Of a stretch of 64,000 bases of DNA, positions 26,622 to 35,764 are shown piece after piece (positions within the stretch are counted from its first letter, which is position 1; each line of letters opens with the position of its first letter). Below the pieces are notes generated by a model that made no database searches, had not been told where the DNA came from, and saw only the letters and a program-made list of their open reading frames with translations. Position numbers and translations under genes: made by a program. The stretch lies in contig NZ_JAJALI010000017.1 in the NCBI RefSeq assembly GCF_020523795.1, positions 1-64,000 of the forward strand, read 5' to 3'. This DNA comes from Ancylobacter sp. Lp-2. Lineage in GTDB: Bacteria; Pseudomonadota; Alphaproteobacteria; Rhizobiales; Xanthobacteraceae.

Positions 26622-27057
26622 ATTTTACCGTCAGGCTATCCGAGCCGAACAGAAATCAACAGGCCGTGCCGCAGGACTTTCGGTCGCGCCGCAGGGGTGG
26701 AGACGTCGACGATCACCGTTTCGTGGTCGGAGATTCGCCGGGGGTGTCGAGGGGAGGAGTTGCCATTCCGCTACCGTCGGAGCAGAAAGCGAGCGCCCGG
26801 CCTTCCCTGCCGAGCATCGGCGTTGCTGCCGCGACCCGTGCGGGCGGACCGCTCGTTCTCGCCATGGTGCTGCGCCCTGGGGCCATCAAGGCTCTGCTCC
26901 GAAAACCGAAAGAGGGATCGGTGCCGACGATGCACCTTCTGTGCCTGAGCCGCGCGACGAGCGATCCGGTGCCCGCGGGACGAGTTCCCCGGCGGCCGGT
27001 TGCCTGGTCGTGGCCGGGCCGCACCCTCGCGGCGGGGCCATGTGGCGGGGAGCGGGC
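26622..27057. other. Intergenic region between lyase and AraC gene
   Basis: About 430 bases between divergent genes. Open frames on both strands are low-complexity. It should hold divergent promoters; I cannot point to a clear one. Confidence 0.4.
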
Positions 27058-28041
27058 ATGACGGCCGACATGGAGCGGATCACCGGCCTCAAGCCGGTCC
27101 GCAACGCCCTCGAGGAAATGTTCCCCTGGGAGGTTCGGCATATCGAGCCGGTCGAGGGGCAGCCGGTGAGCATGACCCGACTGGTGCTGCCGGTGGGCGC
27201 GATCCGCCTCGTCGAGACCGAGCGCGGCTATAATGGCTGGTCGCGCACCGACCATCAGCCCGGCGTGGCGCCCCCGGCGCTGGCGGTGGTCGGCTTCACC
27301 CTGGCGAACGGCCTGATGCTGGAGCCGCCCGGCGACCAGCGCATGGTGATGGCCGAGAACGAGATGCTGGTCACGCCCTATCGCCCGGGTAGCCTCGTCT
27401 GGCGCGGTTTCGGCTCGACGACGCTGTTCCTCAGCTTTCCGCCCGATCTCGTCACCGACGTGCTGGGCCGGCATTTCCACCTGTCGGCGCAGGAGCCCAG
27501 CTTCGATCCGCGCCTGCTGTCCGACCAGCATCCGGGCTATGGCCTGCGCCACATGGCGCAACGGGCGATCGAGGATGTCGGCTCCCTGCCGGAGGCGACG
27601 TCGCCGCTGGTGCGCGACCTGCTGGTGCGACAATATCAGGACGTCATGACCAGCCTGCTGCTGCTGCACGTGCCGCATTCGCTGAGCGAACTGCTGCGGC
27701 GCGCGGGCGAGGGTGGACAGCCGCAGCATCTGCGACGGGCGCTCGATTACATCCACGCCAATCTGGAGCAGCCGCTGGCGCTCGAGGCCATCGCCGCCGC
27801 CGCCGGTTGCAGCCCGCGCCAGCTCCAGCTGGCCTTCCGCAGCCATCTCGACACCACGCCGATGGCGATGGCGAAGAAGCTGCGGCTGGAGATGGCGGAG
27901 GCGCGGTTGCGCTCCGGCCAGTATCGCAACGTGACGGACGCGGCGCTGGCGCTGCATTTCAGCAATCTCGGCCGCTTCGCCGCCGAGTTCCGCGCCCTGT
28001 TCGGCTATTCGCCGCACCAGGTTGTGCCGCCGGCACCCTAG
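27058..28041 (+). CDS. AraC-family transcriptional regulator
   Basis: Protein of 327 residues from ATG 27058 with GGGGAG six bases upstream. The N-terminal two thirds is a sensing domain of unrecognised type. The C-terminal 100 residues carry the double HTH of AraC/XylS (DYIHANLEQPLALEAIAAAA, and FSNLGRFAAEFRALFGYSP). It is divergent from the alginate-lyase-like gene and 296 bases upstream of Hint protein 2, either of which could be a target. Confidence 0.9.
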   Translation: MTADMERITGLKPVRNALEEMFPWEVRHIEPVEGQPVSMTRLVLPVGAIRLVETERGYNGWSRTDHQPGVAPPALAVVGFTLANGLMLEPPGDQRMVMAENEMLVTPYRPGSLVWRGFGSTTLFLSFPPDLVTDVLGRHFHLSAQEPSFDPRLLSDQHPGYGLRHMAQRAIEDVGSLPEATSPLVRDLLVRQYQDVMTSLLLLHVPHSLSELLRRAGEGGQPQHLRRALDYIHANLEQPLALEAIAAAAGCSPRQLQLAFRSHLDTTPMAMAKKLRLEMAEARLRSGQYRNVTDAALALHFSNLGRFAAEFRALFGYSPHQVVPPAP

Positions 28042-28223
28042 CCGCTGCTGTCGCGGATTGCCGGGCTGGCCTGAGGCGTGAACCCGGCGCGCTTGCGCGG
28101 GCATCGGCCTGCGAATCCATCCCTGAACTCCCCCACGCCATCTGACGAAGTCGTGACCGGCACGGGTCCGGGCCAGGCGCCATCGGCGGTTGGGATGTTA
28201 ATCAGACGGAAATAATTTCATTT

Positions 28224-28229
28224 TATAAT
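28224..28229 (+). promoter_or_regulatory. Candidate -10 (TATAAT) upstream of Hint protein 2
   Basis: A consensus TATAAT in an AT-rich stretch, unusual for this GC-rich window, about 110 bases before the Hint protein 2 start. No good -35 is visible at 16-18 bases, so it may need an activator such as the adjacent AraC protein. Confidence 0.4.
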
Positions 28230-28337
28230 TAGTCTCTGCGCATTTTGTATGTGTTTCTTCGCTATCTGGACGGCGACCTCGCCCCTCGGCTCCTAAGAAA
28301 ACGGAGCTTGATGAGTCCCAGACAGACGGGTGAGGAA

Positions 28338-29948
28338 ATGGCCGACCTATACGTAGCCAGTGGCGCAACGACGAACGTCACGACGAACTCCACCTACGGA
28401 AATATCTTCCTTGGAACCGGCTCGACGCTGGTGGCCGATGGCGCGAGCGTATCGACGAACTTCCTCGATGCCGGCTCGAATTCGGTGATCAAGGTCACCG
28501 ATGGCGCCACCTTTACCAATACCGGGTGGACGAATGCCTCCAATGTAACCTTCGAGGTCGATGGTTCCTCTACACTGGACTTCTCCGCCCAGCATTCCGG
28601 CGGCGGCGGCATCAGCGGCCAGACCATCGTCTTCACCGGCACCGGCGACGGCACGGTGAAGCTGCCCGGCGGCGTGGTCAACCTCAAGATCGAGGGCTTC
28701 AATGCCGGCGACGTGCTGAAGTTCAGCGACAGCAACATCACGGAATTCCGCACCATCGACAATGGCGACGGCACCATCACCATCCAGGCGGTGAACGTGC
28801 AGAGCGTGTGGTACACGCAGGTCCTGTCGTCCGTCACCGTCTCCGGCAACGTCAATGCCGCCGATTTCATCTTCGATCCCTCGACCGGCACCGTCGGCTA
28901 TGCCTGCTTCCTCATCGGCACCCGGATCGCCACGCCGGACGGCGAGGTCGCGGTCGAGAACCTCAAGGCAGGCGATCTCGTCCTCACCCATGATGGTCGC
29001 AGCGTCGCCGTGAAGTGGCTGGGCCGCCGCACCCTGCGCGTCCGCGCCATTCCCGAGGCCAAGCGCGTCGAGGCGATGCCGATCCGCATTCGCAAGGGCG
29101 CGCTCGGCAACGGTCTGCCGCTGCGCGAGCTGGTGGTGTCGCCCCAGCACCACATGTATCTCGACGGCGCGCTGGTGCCGGCGGTGCTGCTGGTGAACGG
29201 CAAGACCATCGTGCAGGACTTCTCGATGGAGACGATCCAGTATTTCCACGTCGAACTCGACCGCTTCGACGTCATCCTCGCCGAGGGCGCGCCGACGGAG
29301 TCCTATCTCGACACCGGCAACCGCGCGATGTTCGAGGGCGAAAACCGGGTTGTCACCCAGCTGCGCCCGAGCTTCCAGGAAGAGCGCCGCGAAGTGGTGC
29401 GGCAGGCTCGCGCCGCCTGCGGCTTCGAGGTGCTGCGCACCGGCCCGCGTCTGAACAAGCTGCGCCGCCGCCTGTTCGCCAAGGCTGAGAGCCTGAGCGG
29501 CTTCGTGCGGCAGGCCGACAGCCGGCTGCGCATCCTGTGCGACGGCGCCGAGATCCGGCCGGAAATCGCCGACGGGCGTTTCCACTTCACCCTGCCGGCG
29601 GTACCCGCCGAAGGCGTGCGGCTGCTCTCCCGCACCGTGACGCTGCGTGACGGCCTCGACAACGCGACCCGTAGCCTGGACGTGGTCGGCGTGGGCGTCA
29701 CCGGCATTGAGCTGCGCGATGCCCGCTCGGAGCGCGTGGTCGCGCTCGACGCGCCGGAGCTGTCCGGCTTCCACGCGCTGCACCGCCACCAGAGCGGTGA
29801 GCGGCGCTGGACCTCGGCACAGGCCGAACTGCCGGCCTCGCTGTTCACCGGGCTGAACGGCCCGGTGACGCTGACCCTGACCGTGGACAGCGGTTCGCTG
29901 CGCTACTGGCAGAAGAGCCCGGCGAAGCCGGTCGCCCGCGTCGCCTGA
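28338..29948 (+). CDS. Hint-domain (Hedgehog/intein type) protein 2
   Basis: Protein of 536 residues from ATG 28338, with GAGG 4-6 bases upstream. Residues 1-190 form a glycine/asparagine/threonine-rich beta region like adhesin or autotransporter passengers (TYGNIFLGTGSTLVADGAS). The Hint_2 domain spans about 195-340: ACFLIGTRIATPDGEVAVEN, then LVVSPQHHMYLDGALVPAVL, HVELDRFDVILAEG and ESYLDTGNR. A 200-residue C-terminal region containing SGFHALHRHQSGERRW follows. No classical signal peptide; export, if any, would be by another route. Similar architecture to the shorter protein at 22658. Confidence 0.87.
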   Translation: MADLYVASGATTNVTTNSTYGNIFLGTGSTLVADGASVSTNFLDAGSNSVIKVTDGATFTNTGWTNASNVTFEVDGSSTLDFSAQHSGGGGISGQTIVFTGTGDGTVKLPGGVVNLKIEGFNAGDVLKFSDSNITEFRTIDNGDGTITIQAVNVQSVWYTQVLSSVTVSGNVNAADFIFDPSTGTVGYACFLIGTRIATPDGEVAVENLKAGDLVLTHDGRSVAVKWLGRRTLRVRAIPEAKRVEAMPIRIRKGALGNGLPLRELVVSPQHHMYLDGALVPAVLLVNGKTIVQDFSMETIQYFHVELDRFDVILAEGAPTESYLDTGNRAMFEGENRVVTQLRPSFQEERREVVRQARAACGFEVLRTGPRLNKLRRRLFAKAESLSGFVRQADSRLRILCDGAEIRPEIADGRFHFTLPAVPAEGVRLLSRTVTLRDGLDNATRSLDVVGVGVTGIELRDARSERVVALDAPELSGFHALHRHQSGERRWTSAQAELPASLFTGLNGPVTLTLTVDSGSLRYWQKSPAKPVARVA

Positions 29949-29962
29949 ACTGGTCGATGAGG

Positions 29963-30003
29963 CGGGCGGGACCCTGCGTGCGCGTCACGCGGGTCTCGCC
30001 CGT
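29963..30003 (+). terminator. Imperfect hairpin after Hint protein 2
   Basis: A long GC-rich imperfect stem with arms near 29963-29980 and 29986-30003 lies 15 bases after the stop codon. The T-run is poor, so termination is only probable. Confidence 0.35.
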
Positions 30004-30080
30004 CTTCGCCTGTCGGTTCGAGAGCTAGGCCGGAGGCTGGAGGCGCCGCGCGAGGGTGGGGCACCGTCTGCCGCCCGCCG

Positions 30081-30428
30081 CTAGGGCACGCGATAGGCGG
30101 TGCCGGTCGCGGTGATGCTCCTCCGGCAACTGGGGATGCTGGCGGCCTGGTCGACGGAGACATTGGCGACGATGTTGGCGCCTTGCTCGCCGGCAAGACT
30201 GCCGAGGGATTGCAGGGCCATCGGTTCGGTCGGCGGCGAGTCCAGGGCGGTCTTCTGGCAGGAGAGGCCAGTGAACCGGCCGAGCGACTGGGCGTTCGCC
30301 GGAACCTTGTAGCTCGGCGACATGTGGACCGTCACCGGGCTCGAGGCCACCGATTGAGGACCGGAAGAGTCCGTGGTTGTGCAACCCGTTAAAAGCACGG
30401 CGATAAAGCAGATGCCGATGATACGCAT
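30081..30428 (-). CDS. RcsF-like outer membrane lipoprotein
   Basis: Protein of 115 residues with a lipoprotein signal (lipobox LLTGC, Cys16). The mature part shows GRFTGLSCQKTAL, GEQGANIVANVSV and SCRRSITATGTAYRV. This pattern of a short beta domain with paired Cys and a GANxV core resembles RcsF-type envelope sensors. No Rcs phosphorelay is in the window. The fold is inferred from motif, not alignment. It is divergent from the secreted protease gene at 30649. Confidence 0.65.
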   Translation of the reverse strand: MRIIGICFIAVLLTGCTTTDSSGPQSVASSPVTVHMSPSYKVPANAQSLGRFTGLSCQKTALDSPPTEPMALQSLGSLAGEQGANIVANVSVDQAASIPSCRRSITATGTAYRVP

Positions 30429-30648
30429 GGCATACCCCCCTATTTACTCTAGGTAATCACAGTTATCGGGTAATATCCATTGGATTTGCGGAAGTTTTCG
30501 TGGTGCGCTGCGGGAAGCGGTGGGGCGGGTGCGACGGCGCCGCGTGCCGGTTCGCGTGGGTCCGGCCGGCGCACCGGGCGGGACGGCGTCGAGGCGCTTG
30601 TCGGCGAGGCGGTGCACCCCTAGGCTGAAGGTATTCCGGGGGGCTTCC

Positions 30649-32082
30649 ATGAAGCTGTGTCTCTTGCTGATCGCGGTCCTGTCGCTGCCGGGCGTGGTCG
30701 CTGCGGCGCATGCCAAAGAGGGCGATGCCTATCGCGAGCGTCTCGACCGTTTCGGCGGCGTGTCCGGCAGCCGTCCGGGGGCGCTTCCCGCCATGAGCGA
30801 GAAGCAGAAGCGGGCGGCGTTCGTGCCCTTCGCCCGTGCCGCCAGCGACTGCATCGCGCGCGAGGTCGGCGACGACTACCGGTTCGTCGACGCGGTCTTC
30901 GCCCGGCAGGTGCCGAACCTGATCCCCGACGCGATTTCGCGTTGCGGTTCGCAGATCGTCGCCATGGGAGTCGCGCATGAGCGGCTCTACGGCCCGGGGA
31001 GCGGCAGAGCCTTCCTGCTCGGCCCCTATGTCGAGGGGCTGAACGAGGCGGTGGCCAAGCGTCTGGAAGGCCGCGTCGCCACGCTCTATCGCCTCGCCGG
31101 CGGCGAGGGGGCGGAGCGGCCGGCAGGGCCGATCGCCTTCCTCGTGCTGGCGAGCCGCGAGGATCTCGACGCCGCCATTCCGGTGGGGCGGGCGTTCCGG
31201 CCCGATTTCCCGCGGGTGTTCGTCGCCCGCGCCACCAACGGGCGTTACGCGATCGTGCTGGGACCGATCGCCGCCGGCGAGGCTGCCGCCGTCAACGCCA
31301 CGCTGAAGCGCGGCGGCAAGATCCCCATGGACGCGTTCGTCTCGGATGGCAGCAAATTGTCGGCTTCCGTCTGGGATGCCTCGCTCGACCCCGGAACGGC
31401 GGTGGCGGCCGCTCCGCCGGCTGCCGCCCTTCCATCGCCCAGGGCCGACGCCAAACGCGCGGAGAATATCGCCTCGGGCAGCGGCTTCTTCGTCAGCGGC
31501 GACGGGTTGATGCTGACCAACGCGCATGTGGCCGGCGATTGTCGCAGCATTACCGTGCGCCCCTATGGGCCGGCGCAGCTGGTGCAGAAGGACGGCGCGA
31601 ACGATCTCGCGGTGATCCGGGTATCCGGCGCGACGCCCAAGGCGGTCGCCAGCTTTCGCGAGGAGCCGGTCCGGTTGGGCTCGTCGGTTATGATGCTGGG
31701 CTATCCGCTCTCGGATTATCTCAACAGCGCGCTCAACGTCACCGCCGGCATGGTGAGCAGCCTGTCGGGGATCGACGGCGATACACGCTATCTCCAGTTC
31801 ACCGCGCCGACGCAGCCGGGCAATTCCGGCGGGCCACTGCTCGACAATACCGGCAGGGTCGTCGGGGTGGCGACGGCGAAGCTGAGCGACCTCAACGTGA
31901 TCAAGGTCGCCGGCACGGTGCCGCAGAACGTGAACTTCGCGCTGGGCAATGGCGCGGCGCTGACCTTTCTGCGCGCCGCCGGCGTGCCGGTGAGCGTGCG
32001 CGGCGAGGCGAGCGAGATGAAGGCCGAGGACATCGCCGAGACCGGGGCGACGTTCACCGCGCAGATCATATGCGAAAAATAG
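30649..32082 (+). CDS. Exported trypsin-like serine protease with SPOR-like domain
   Basis: Protein of 477 residues from ATG 30649 with a signal peptide ending AAAHAKE. A middle region (IAFLVLASREDLDAAIP with RVFVARATNGRYAIVLGP) looks SPOR-like. The C-terminal S1C-type protease has the triad His293 (TNAHVAG), Asp319 (ANDLAVI) and Ser393 (GNSGGPL). No PDZ domain follows. Probably periplasmic. It is divergent from the RcsF-like lipoprotein, suggesting a shared envelope role. Confidence 0.87.
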   Translation: MKLCLLLIAVLSLPGVVAAAHAKEGDAYRERLDRFGGVSGSRPGALPAMSEKQKRAAFVPFARAASDCIAREVGDDYRFVDAVFARQVPNLIPDAISRCGSQIVAMGVAHERLYGPGSGRAFLLGPYVEGLNEAVAKRLEGRVATLYRLAGGEGAERPAGPIAFLVLASREDLDAAIPVGRAFRPDFPRVFVARATNGRYAIVLGPIAAGEAAAVNATLKRGGKIPMDAFVSDGSKLSASVWDASLDPGTAVAAAPPAAALPSPRADAKRAENIASGSGFFVSGDGLMLTNAHVAGDCRSITVRPYGPAQLVQKDGANDLAVIRVSGATPKAVASFREEPVRLGSSVMMLGYPLSDYLNSALNVTAGMVSSLSGIDGDTRYLQFTAPTQPGNSGGPLLDNTGRVVGVATAKLSDLNVIKVAGTVPQNVNFALGNGAALTFLRAAGVPVSVRGEASEMKAEDIAETGATFTAQIICEK

Positions 32083-32245
32083 GCCGCGCCCGGCCGCTGC
32101 TTCCGGCCCCGACGGCGGGCGACGCGTGTGGCTTCCGTTCTCGGGCGCGAACACGGAACGAATGTCTCCTCGCACCGGCTTGTGCACGGCTGCGAAAGGC
32201 CGGAGGCTTGCCGTCTTACCTTAGGTGACGCGCTGGAGGCTGGAC

Positions 32246-33175
32246 ATGATGCGCATGACGACGGCGGCACTCGCCGCGCTGGCGGTGCTGGCGGGCGGCA
32301 TCGCCCGCGCCGAGGAGCCGCCACTGTGGAAGCTCTATGAGCAGTCGCTCAAGGGCGCCAAATATATTGATCTCACCCATGCTTTCGAGCCGGTGCAGCC
32401 GGTGTGGCCGGGCTTCGGCAATGCGGTGTTCAAGCCGGCGGTGGCTGGGCGGGACATCGAGGGCTATGTGAAGAAGGGCGAGGAGTTCACCTATGAGAAG
32501 CACGGCTTCGTCGCCTCGGCCTATGAGCTGACCACCGACCAGTACGGCACCCAGCTCGACCCGCCCTCGCACTGGAATCCGAAGGGCGCCACCATTTCCG
32601 ACCTGCCGGCGAGCTTCGCCATCCGGCCACTGGCGGTGATCGACATTTCCGGCAAGGTCGCCAAGGACGAGGGCTACCACCTCCAGGTGGCGGATATCGA
32701 GGCATGGGAGAAGGCGCATGGCCGCATCCCGGAGGGGGCCGTCGTGTTCGTGCGCTCCGACTGGTACAAGAAGTGGGCGGACAAAGAGCGCTTCGGCAAG
32801 GCACCGTTCCCGGGTGTCAGCCTCGCGGCGCTGAAGTTCCTGCACCTCGAGCGGAAGATCCTGTTCCACGGCCACGAGCCGCTCGACACCGACACCACGC
32901 CGACGCTGGAAGGCGAGCACTGGCTGATGCACAACAACTTCGCCCAGGCGGAGGGCGTCGCCAATCTCGACAAGGTGCCGGAAGCCGGAGCGCTGGTGAC
33001 CATCGGCTTCGCCAAGCTGCTCGGCGGCTCGGGCGGCTATGCCCGCTACATCGCCATCGCGCCGGCGGACTGGAAGGAGGGCGTCTCGGTGCTCGACGCG
33101 CCCGGCGCGCCGCTGCCGACGCAGACGGCTCCCTTGAAGCGCGGCGCCGACGGCGTGTTCCGGCCGACGCCGTGA
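32246..33175 (+). CDS. Exported cyclase-family protein
   Basis: Protein of 309 residues from ATG 32246 with GGAGG eight bases upstream. A signal peptide is followed by a kynurenine formamidase/cyclase fold (YIDLTHAFEPVQPVWPG). The usual metal motif HxGTHxDxPxH is here QYGTQLDPPSHW, so one or two His ligands are replaced by Gln, as in a subset of the family. The substrate is unknown. Relatives hydrolyse formamides or cyclic esters. Confidence 0.82.
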   Translation: MMRMTTAALAALAVLAGGIARAEEPPLWKLYEQSLKGAKYIDLTHAFEPVQPVWPGFGNAVFKPAVAGRDIEGYVKKGEEFTYEKHGFVASAYELTTDQYGTQLDPPSHWNPKGATISDLPASFAIRPLAVIDISGKVAKDEGYHLQVADIEAWEKAHGRIPEGAVVFVRSDWYKKWADKERFGKAPFPGVSLAALKFLHLERKILFHGHEPLDTDTTPTLEGEHWLMHNNFAQAEGVANLDKVPEAGALVTIGFAKLLGGSGGYARYIAIAPADWKEGVSVLDAPGAPLPTQTAPLKRGADGVFRPTP

Positions 33176-33328
33176 GCCGGCCGGACGGCGAGGGGCTGGC
33201 GGCGTGCCCGCCCGCCCCGTGGCGGGGGCGAGGAAGGTCACGGTGCGGTGAGGAGCGGCCTTGCCAGTGGCTGGTCGAAAATCGGCGTATTAGAGAGAGG
33301 TATTCGACCCAGCCGTGAGCCTCGCATC

Positions 33329-33622
33329 ATGCCCGCCAGTTTCGCCACCGTGCCGACCGCCCATGCCAGCCGCTATCTCCAGCAGCTGTGCAAGCATTGG
33401 GCGCACAAGTTCGAGGTCAGCTTCACCCCCGAGGACGGGCGGATCGTGTTGCCGGAGAACACCATCACCACGCTGCGTGCTGACGCAACCGGGCTCGGCG
33501 TGCGGCTGGAGGCGGTCGACGCGCCGACGCTGGAACGGATGAAGGGCGTGGTCGCCAACCATCTCGACCGCTTCGCCTTCCGCGAGGCGCCGCTGCCCTT
33601 CGATTGGCGCGACGAAGGCTGA
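33329..33622 (+). CDS. DUF2218 family protein
   Basis: Protein of 97 residues from ATG 33329. The pattern ASRYLQQLCKHWAHKFEVSF with LERMKGVVANHLDRFAFRE is the DUF2218 signature. In Actinobacteria and Proteobacteria such proteins often sit beside metal uptake or siderophore genes; here there is no such neighbour. Convergent with tusA. Confidence 0.85.
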   Translation: MPASFATVPTAHASRYLQQLCKHWAHKFEVSFTPEDGRIVLPENTITTLRADATGLGVRLEAVDAPTLERMKGVVANHLDRFAFREAPLPFDWRDEG

Positions 33623-33625
33623 GCT

Positions 33626-33916
33626 TCACGCCTTGCGGATGCGGAAGAGGAGCTCGGCCGCGCGCCGCTCACTCGCTTCCAGGATGTCGCCGAGCTGGCC
33701 GACGAGATGGGGAATGTCGATCACCGCCATCGGGTCGGTGCAGACCACCTCGAAGCGCGCGCCCGAAGCGGCACGCTCCAGCGCCCGGCGGGTGTGCAGC
33801 GCCGGCAGCGGGCATTTCAGGCCCTTGAGGTCGAGCCGCGTCATTTCCCCGGCGCCGGGCGTTTCGGCATCCGGTGTCGGTGCGGTGGGCTTGCCGGGAT
33901 CGGCGTCGACGGGCAT
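33626..33916 (-). CDS. TusA-family sulfurtransferase
   Basis: Protein of 96 residues. LDLKGLKCPLPALHTRRAL carries the CPxP motif with the sulfur-accepting Cys of TusA/SirA. It may relay sulfur for tRNA thiolation or molybdenum cofactor work; the nearby mobB and mobA genes favour the latter, as inference. The N-terminal 22 residues are a proline-rich extension. Confidence 0.9.
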   Translation of the reverse strand: MPVDADPGKPTAPTPDAETPGAGEMTRLDLKGLKCPLPALHTRRALERAASGARFEVVCTDPMAVIDIPHLVGQLGDILEASERRAAELLFRIRKA

Positions 33917-34018
33917 CTAGGTGTCTCCTGCGCCTCGCTTAAGGCGAGGGCGCGAACCCGGCAAGACATAAGCAAGCTACACATAAGCAAGCCTCGAGGC
34001 CGGGAAAGGGAGGACGTG

Positions 34019-34540
34019 ATGCGCGTGATGGGTTTCGCCGGCTGGAGCGGGGCGGGCAAGACCACGCTGCTCGCGCGGCTGATCCCGGTGCTGGTCAGGC
34101 GCGGGCTGAAGGTCTCCACCATCAAGCACGCCCATCACGAGTTCGACGTCGACACGCCGGGCAAGGATTCGCACACCCATCGCGTGGTGGGGGCGAGCGA
34201 GGTGCTGGTCGCCTCCGCCGTGCGCTGGGCGCTGATGCATGAACTGCGCGGGGCGCCGGAGCCGGAGCTGCCGGAGCTGATCGCGCATCTGGCGCCGGTC
34301 GACCTCGTGCTGGTGGAGGGCTTCAAGCGCGACCGCCACCCGAAGATCGAGATCCACCGCGCCGAGGTGGGCAAGCCGTTCCTGCACCCGGACGACCCGT
34401 TCATCGCCGCCATCGCCTCGGACCGGCCGCTGCCGGAGGCGCCGCTGCCGGTGATCGACCTCGACGACGCCGAGGCCATCGCCGATTTCGTCGAGGCGCA
34501 TGCGGCGGCGGTGACACTGGTGGACTGGCGCACGCGCTGA
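34019..34540 (+). CDS. mobB: Molybdopterin-guanine dinucleotide biosynthesis protein B
   Basis: Protein of 173 residues from ATG 34019 with GGGAGG six bases upstream. Walker A GWSGAGKTTL at residues 8-17 and KHAHHEFDVDTPGKDSHTHR are characteristic. MobB is a GTPase that helps insert or form bis-MGD cofactor. Convergent with mobA. Confidence 0.94.
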   Translation: MRVMGFAGWSGAGKTTLLARLIPVLVRRGLKVSTIKHAHHEFDVDTPGKDSHTHRVVGASEVLVASAVRWALMHELRGAPEPELPELIAHLAPVDLVLVEGFKRDRHPKIEIHRAEVGKPFLHPDDPFIAAIASDRPLPEAPLPVIDLDDAEAIADFVEAHAAAVTLVDWRTR

Positions 34541-34564
34541 AGCCGCCCGGCCTGTCACGGAGAT

Positions 34565-35191
34565 TCAGCCTGCCAGGGCGATGAGGCGTTCGGCGGCTGC
34601 AAGATCGTCCGGCGTGTTGATGTTGAGGAACGGGTCGTAGGGCTCGGCCGGCCAGTCGACGGTGACGGCCCCGGCGCGGACGGTGAAGGCGCGCACGCGG
34701 CGCTCGCCCTCGTCCACCAGCATGCGCCGCAGCAACGGCGCCAGCGCGATGTCCCACAGGCCGATCACCGGATGGTCGCGCCCGCCGGAGGCGGCGATGG
34801 CGGCGGGGGCCGCGTGCTTTTCCGCCAGCAGCCGGGCGGCGAGGTCGCGCGGCAGCAGCGGGCAATCGGCGGAGACGGTGAGGATGTAGCGGGCCGAGGG
34901 ATGGTGCGCGGCGGTATGTTCCATGCCGGCGAGCAGGCCGGCGAGCGGGCCGGGAAAATCCGGCAGCGGGTCCGCCACCACCGGCAGGTCGACGCCGAAG
35001 CGGGCGGGATCGCCATTGGCGTTGAGCACCAGCGCGTCGACCTGCGGCGCCAGCCGCTCGATCACCCGGTCGATGAGGCGGCGGCCGGCGATTTGCTGCA
35101 GCGCCTTGTCGCCGCCGCCCATGCGACGCGACAGGCCACCGGCGAGGATGACGCCGAGAATGCGCGCGCCGCTCGTGCTTTCGCCGCTCAT
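34565..35191 (-). CDS. mobA: Molybdenum cofactor guanylyltransferase
   Basis: Protein of 208 residues. The nucleotide-binding [16 protein letters not shown] and later NINTPDDL fit MobA, which joins GMP to molybdopterin. It overlaps the DUF454 gene by 4 bases (ATGA) on the same strand and converges with mobB. Confidence 0.94.
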   Translation of the reverse strand: MSGESTSGARILGVILAGGLSRRMGGGDKALQQIAGRRLIDRVIERLAPQVDALVLNANGDPARFGVDLPVVADPLPDFPGPLAGLLAGMEHTAAHHPSARYILTVSADCPLLPRDLAARLLAEKHAAPAAIAASGGRDHPVIGLWDIALAPLLRRMLVDEGERRVRAFTVRAGAVTVDWPAEPYDPFLNINTPDDLAAAERLIALAG

Positions 35192-35583
35192 GCTGCCGGC
35201 CTCGTCAGCAGATAGGCGGCGACGGCCAGCATCGTCGCGCCGATGCCGGCCAGTACCAGCGTCGGGATGGCGGTGAAGGTGAGAAGCGCGAAGCTCGCCG
35301 CCATCGAGCCGGTGGCGAAGAACTGCGCCCAGCGCGGCACCACGCCTCGCGCGCGCCAGGCCACCACCGCCGGGCCGAGCTTGGGATGGGCCAGCAGCCA
35401 GCGCTCGAAGCGCGGCGAGGAGCGGGTGAACAGCCAGGCAGCGAGGATGAGGAAGGGCGTGCCGGGCAGGACCGGCAGCACGATGCCGGCAATGCCGAGG
35501 CCGACACAGACCCAGGCGAGCACGAACAGCAGCCAGCGCACGGGCGCGGCGGCGGCGGAGAGGGCGCGGTTCTTCTCGCTCAT
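35188..35583 (-). CDS. DUF454 (YbaN-like) inner membrane protein
   Basis: Protein of 131 residues with three or four membrane helices: [20 protein letters not shown], the conserved [21 protein letters not shown], and a C-terminal pair. This is the DUF454/YbaN family; the role is unknown. Translationally coupled to mobA by an ATGA overlap. Confidence 0.88.
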   Translation of the reverse strand: MSEKNRALSAAAAPVRWLLFVLAWVCVGLGIAGIVLPVLPGTPFLILAAWLFTRSSPRFERWLLAHPKLGPAVVAWRARGVVPRWAQFFATGSMAASFALLTFTAIPTLVLAGIGATMLAVAAYLLTRPAA

Positions 35584-35764
35584 GCGGCGGCTACGCTGAC
35601 GGACGCACTGATGGAGGCATCGATGAACGCATTCATGGGCGGATTCACGTCCTGCCTTGGCCCGCCGATCCGTGCTTCCCATCGGTCGACGGGCGGCGTT
35701 GATGGCGAGCGGGCCGACGATTTTCCAGAACCGTGCCGTTTGTTCGCGAGAGCAGCATAGCGGC

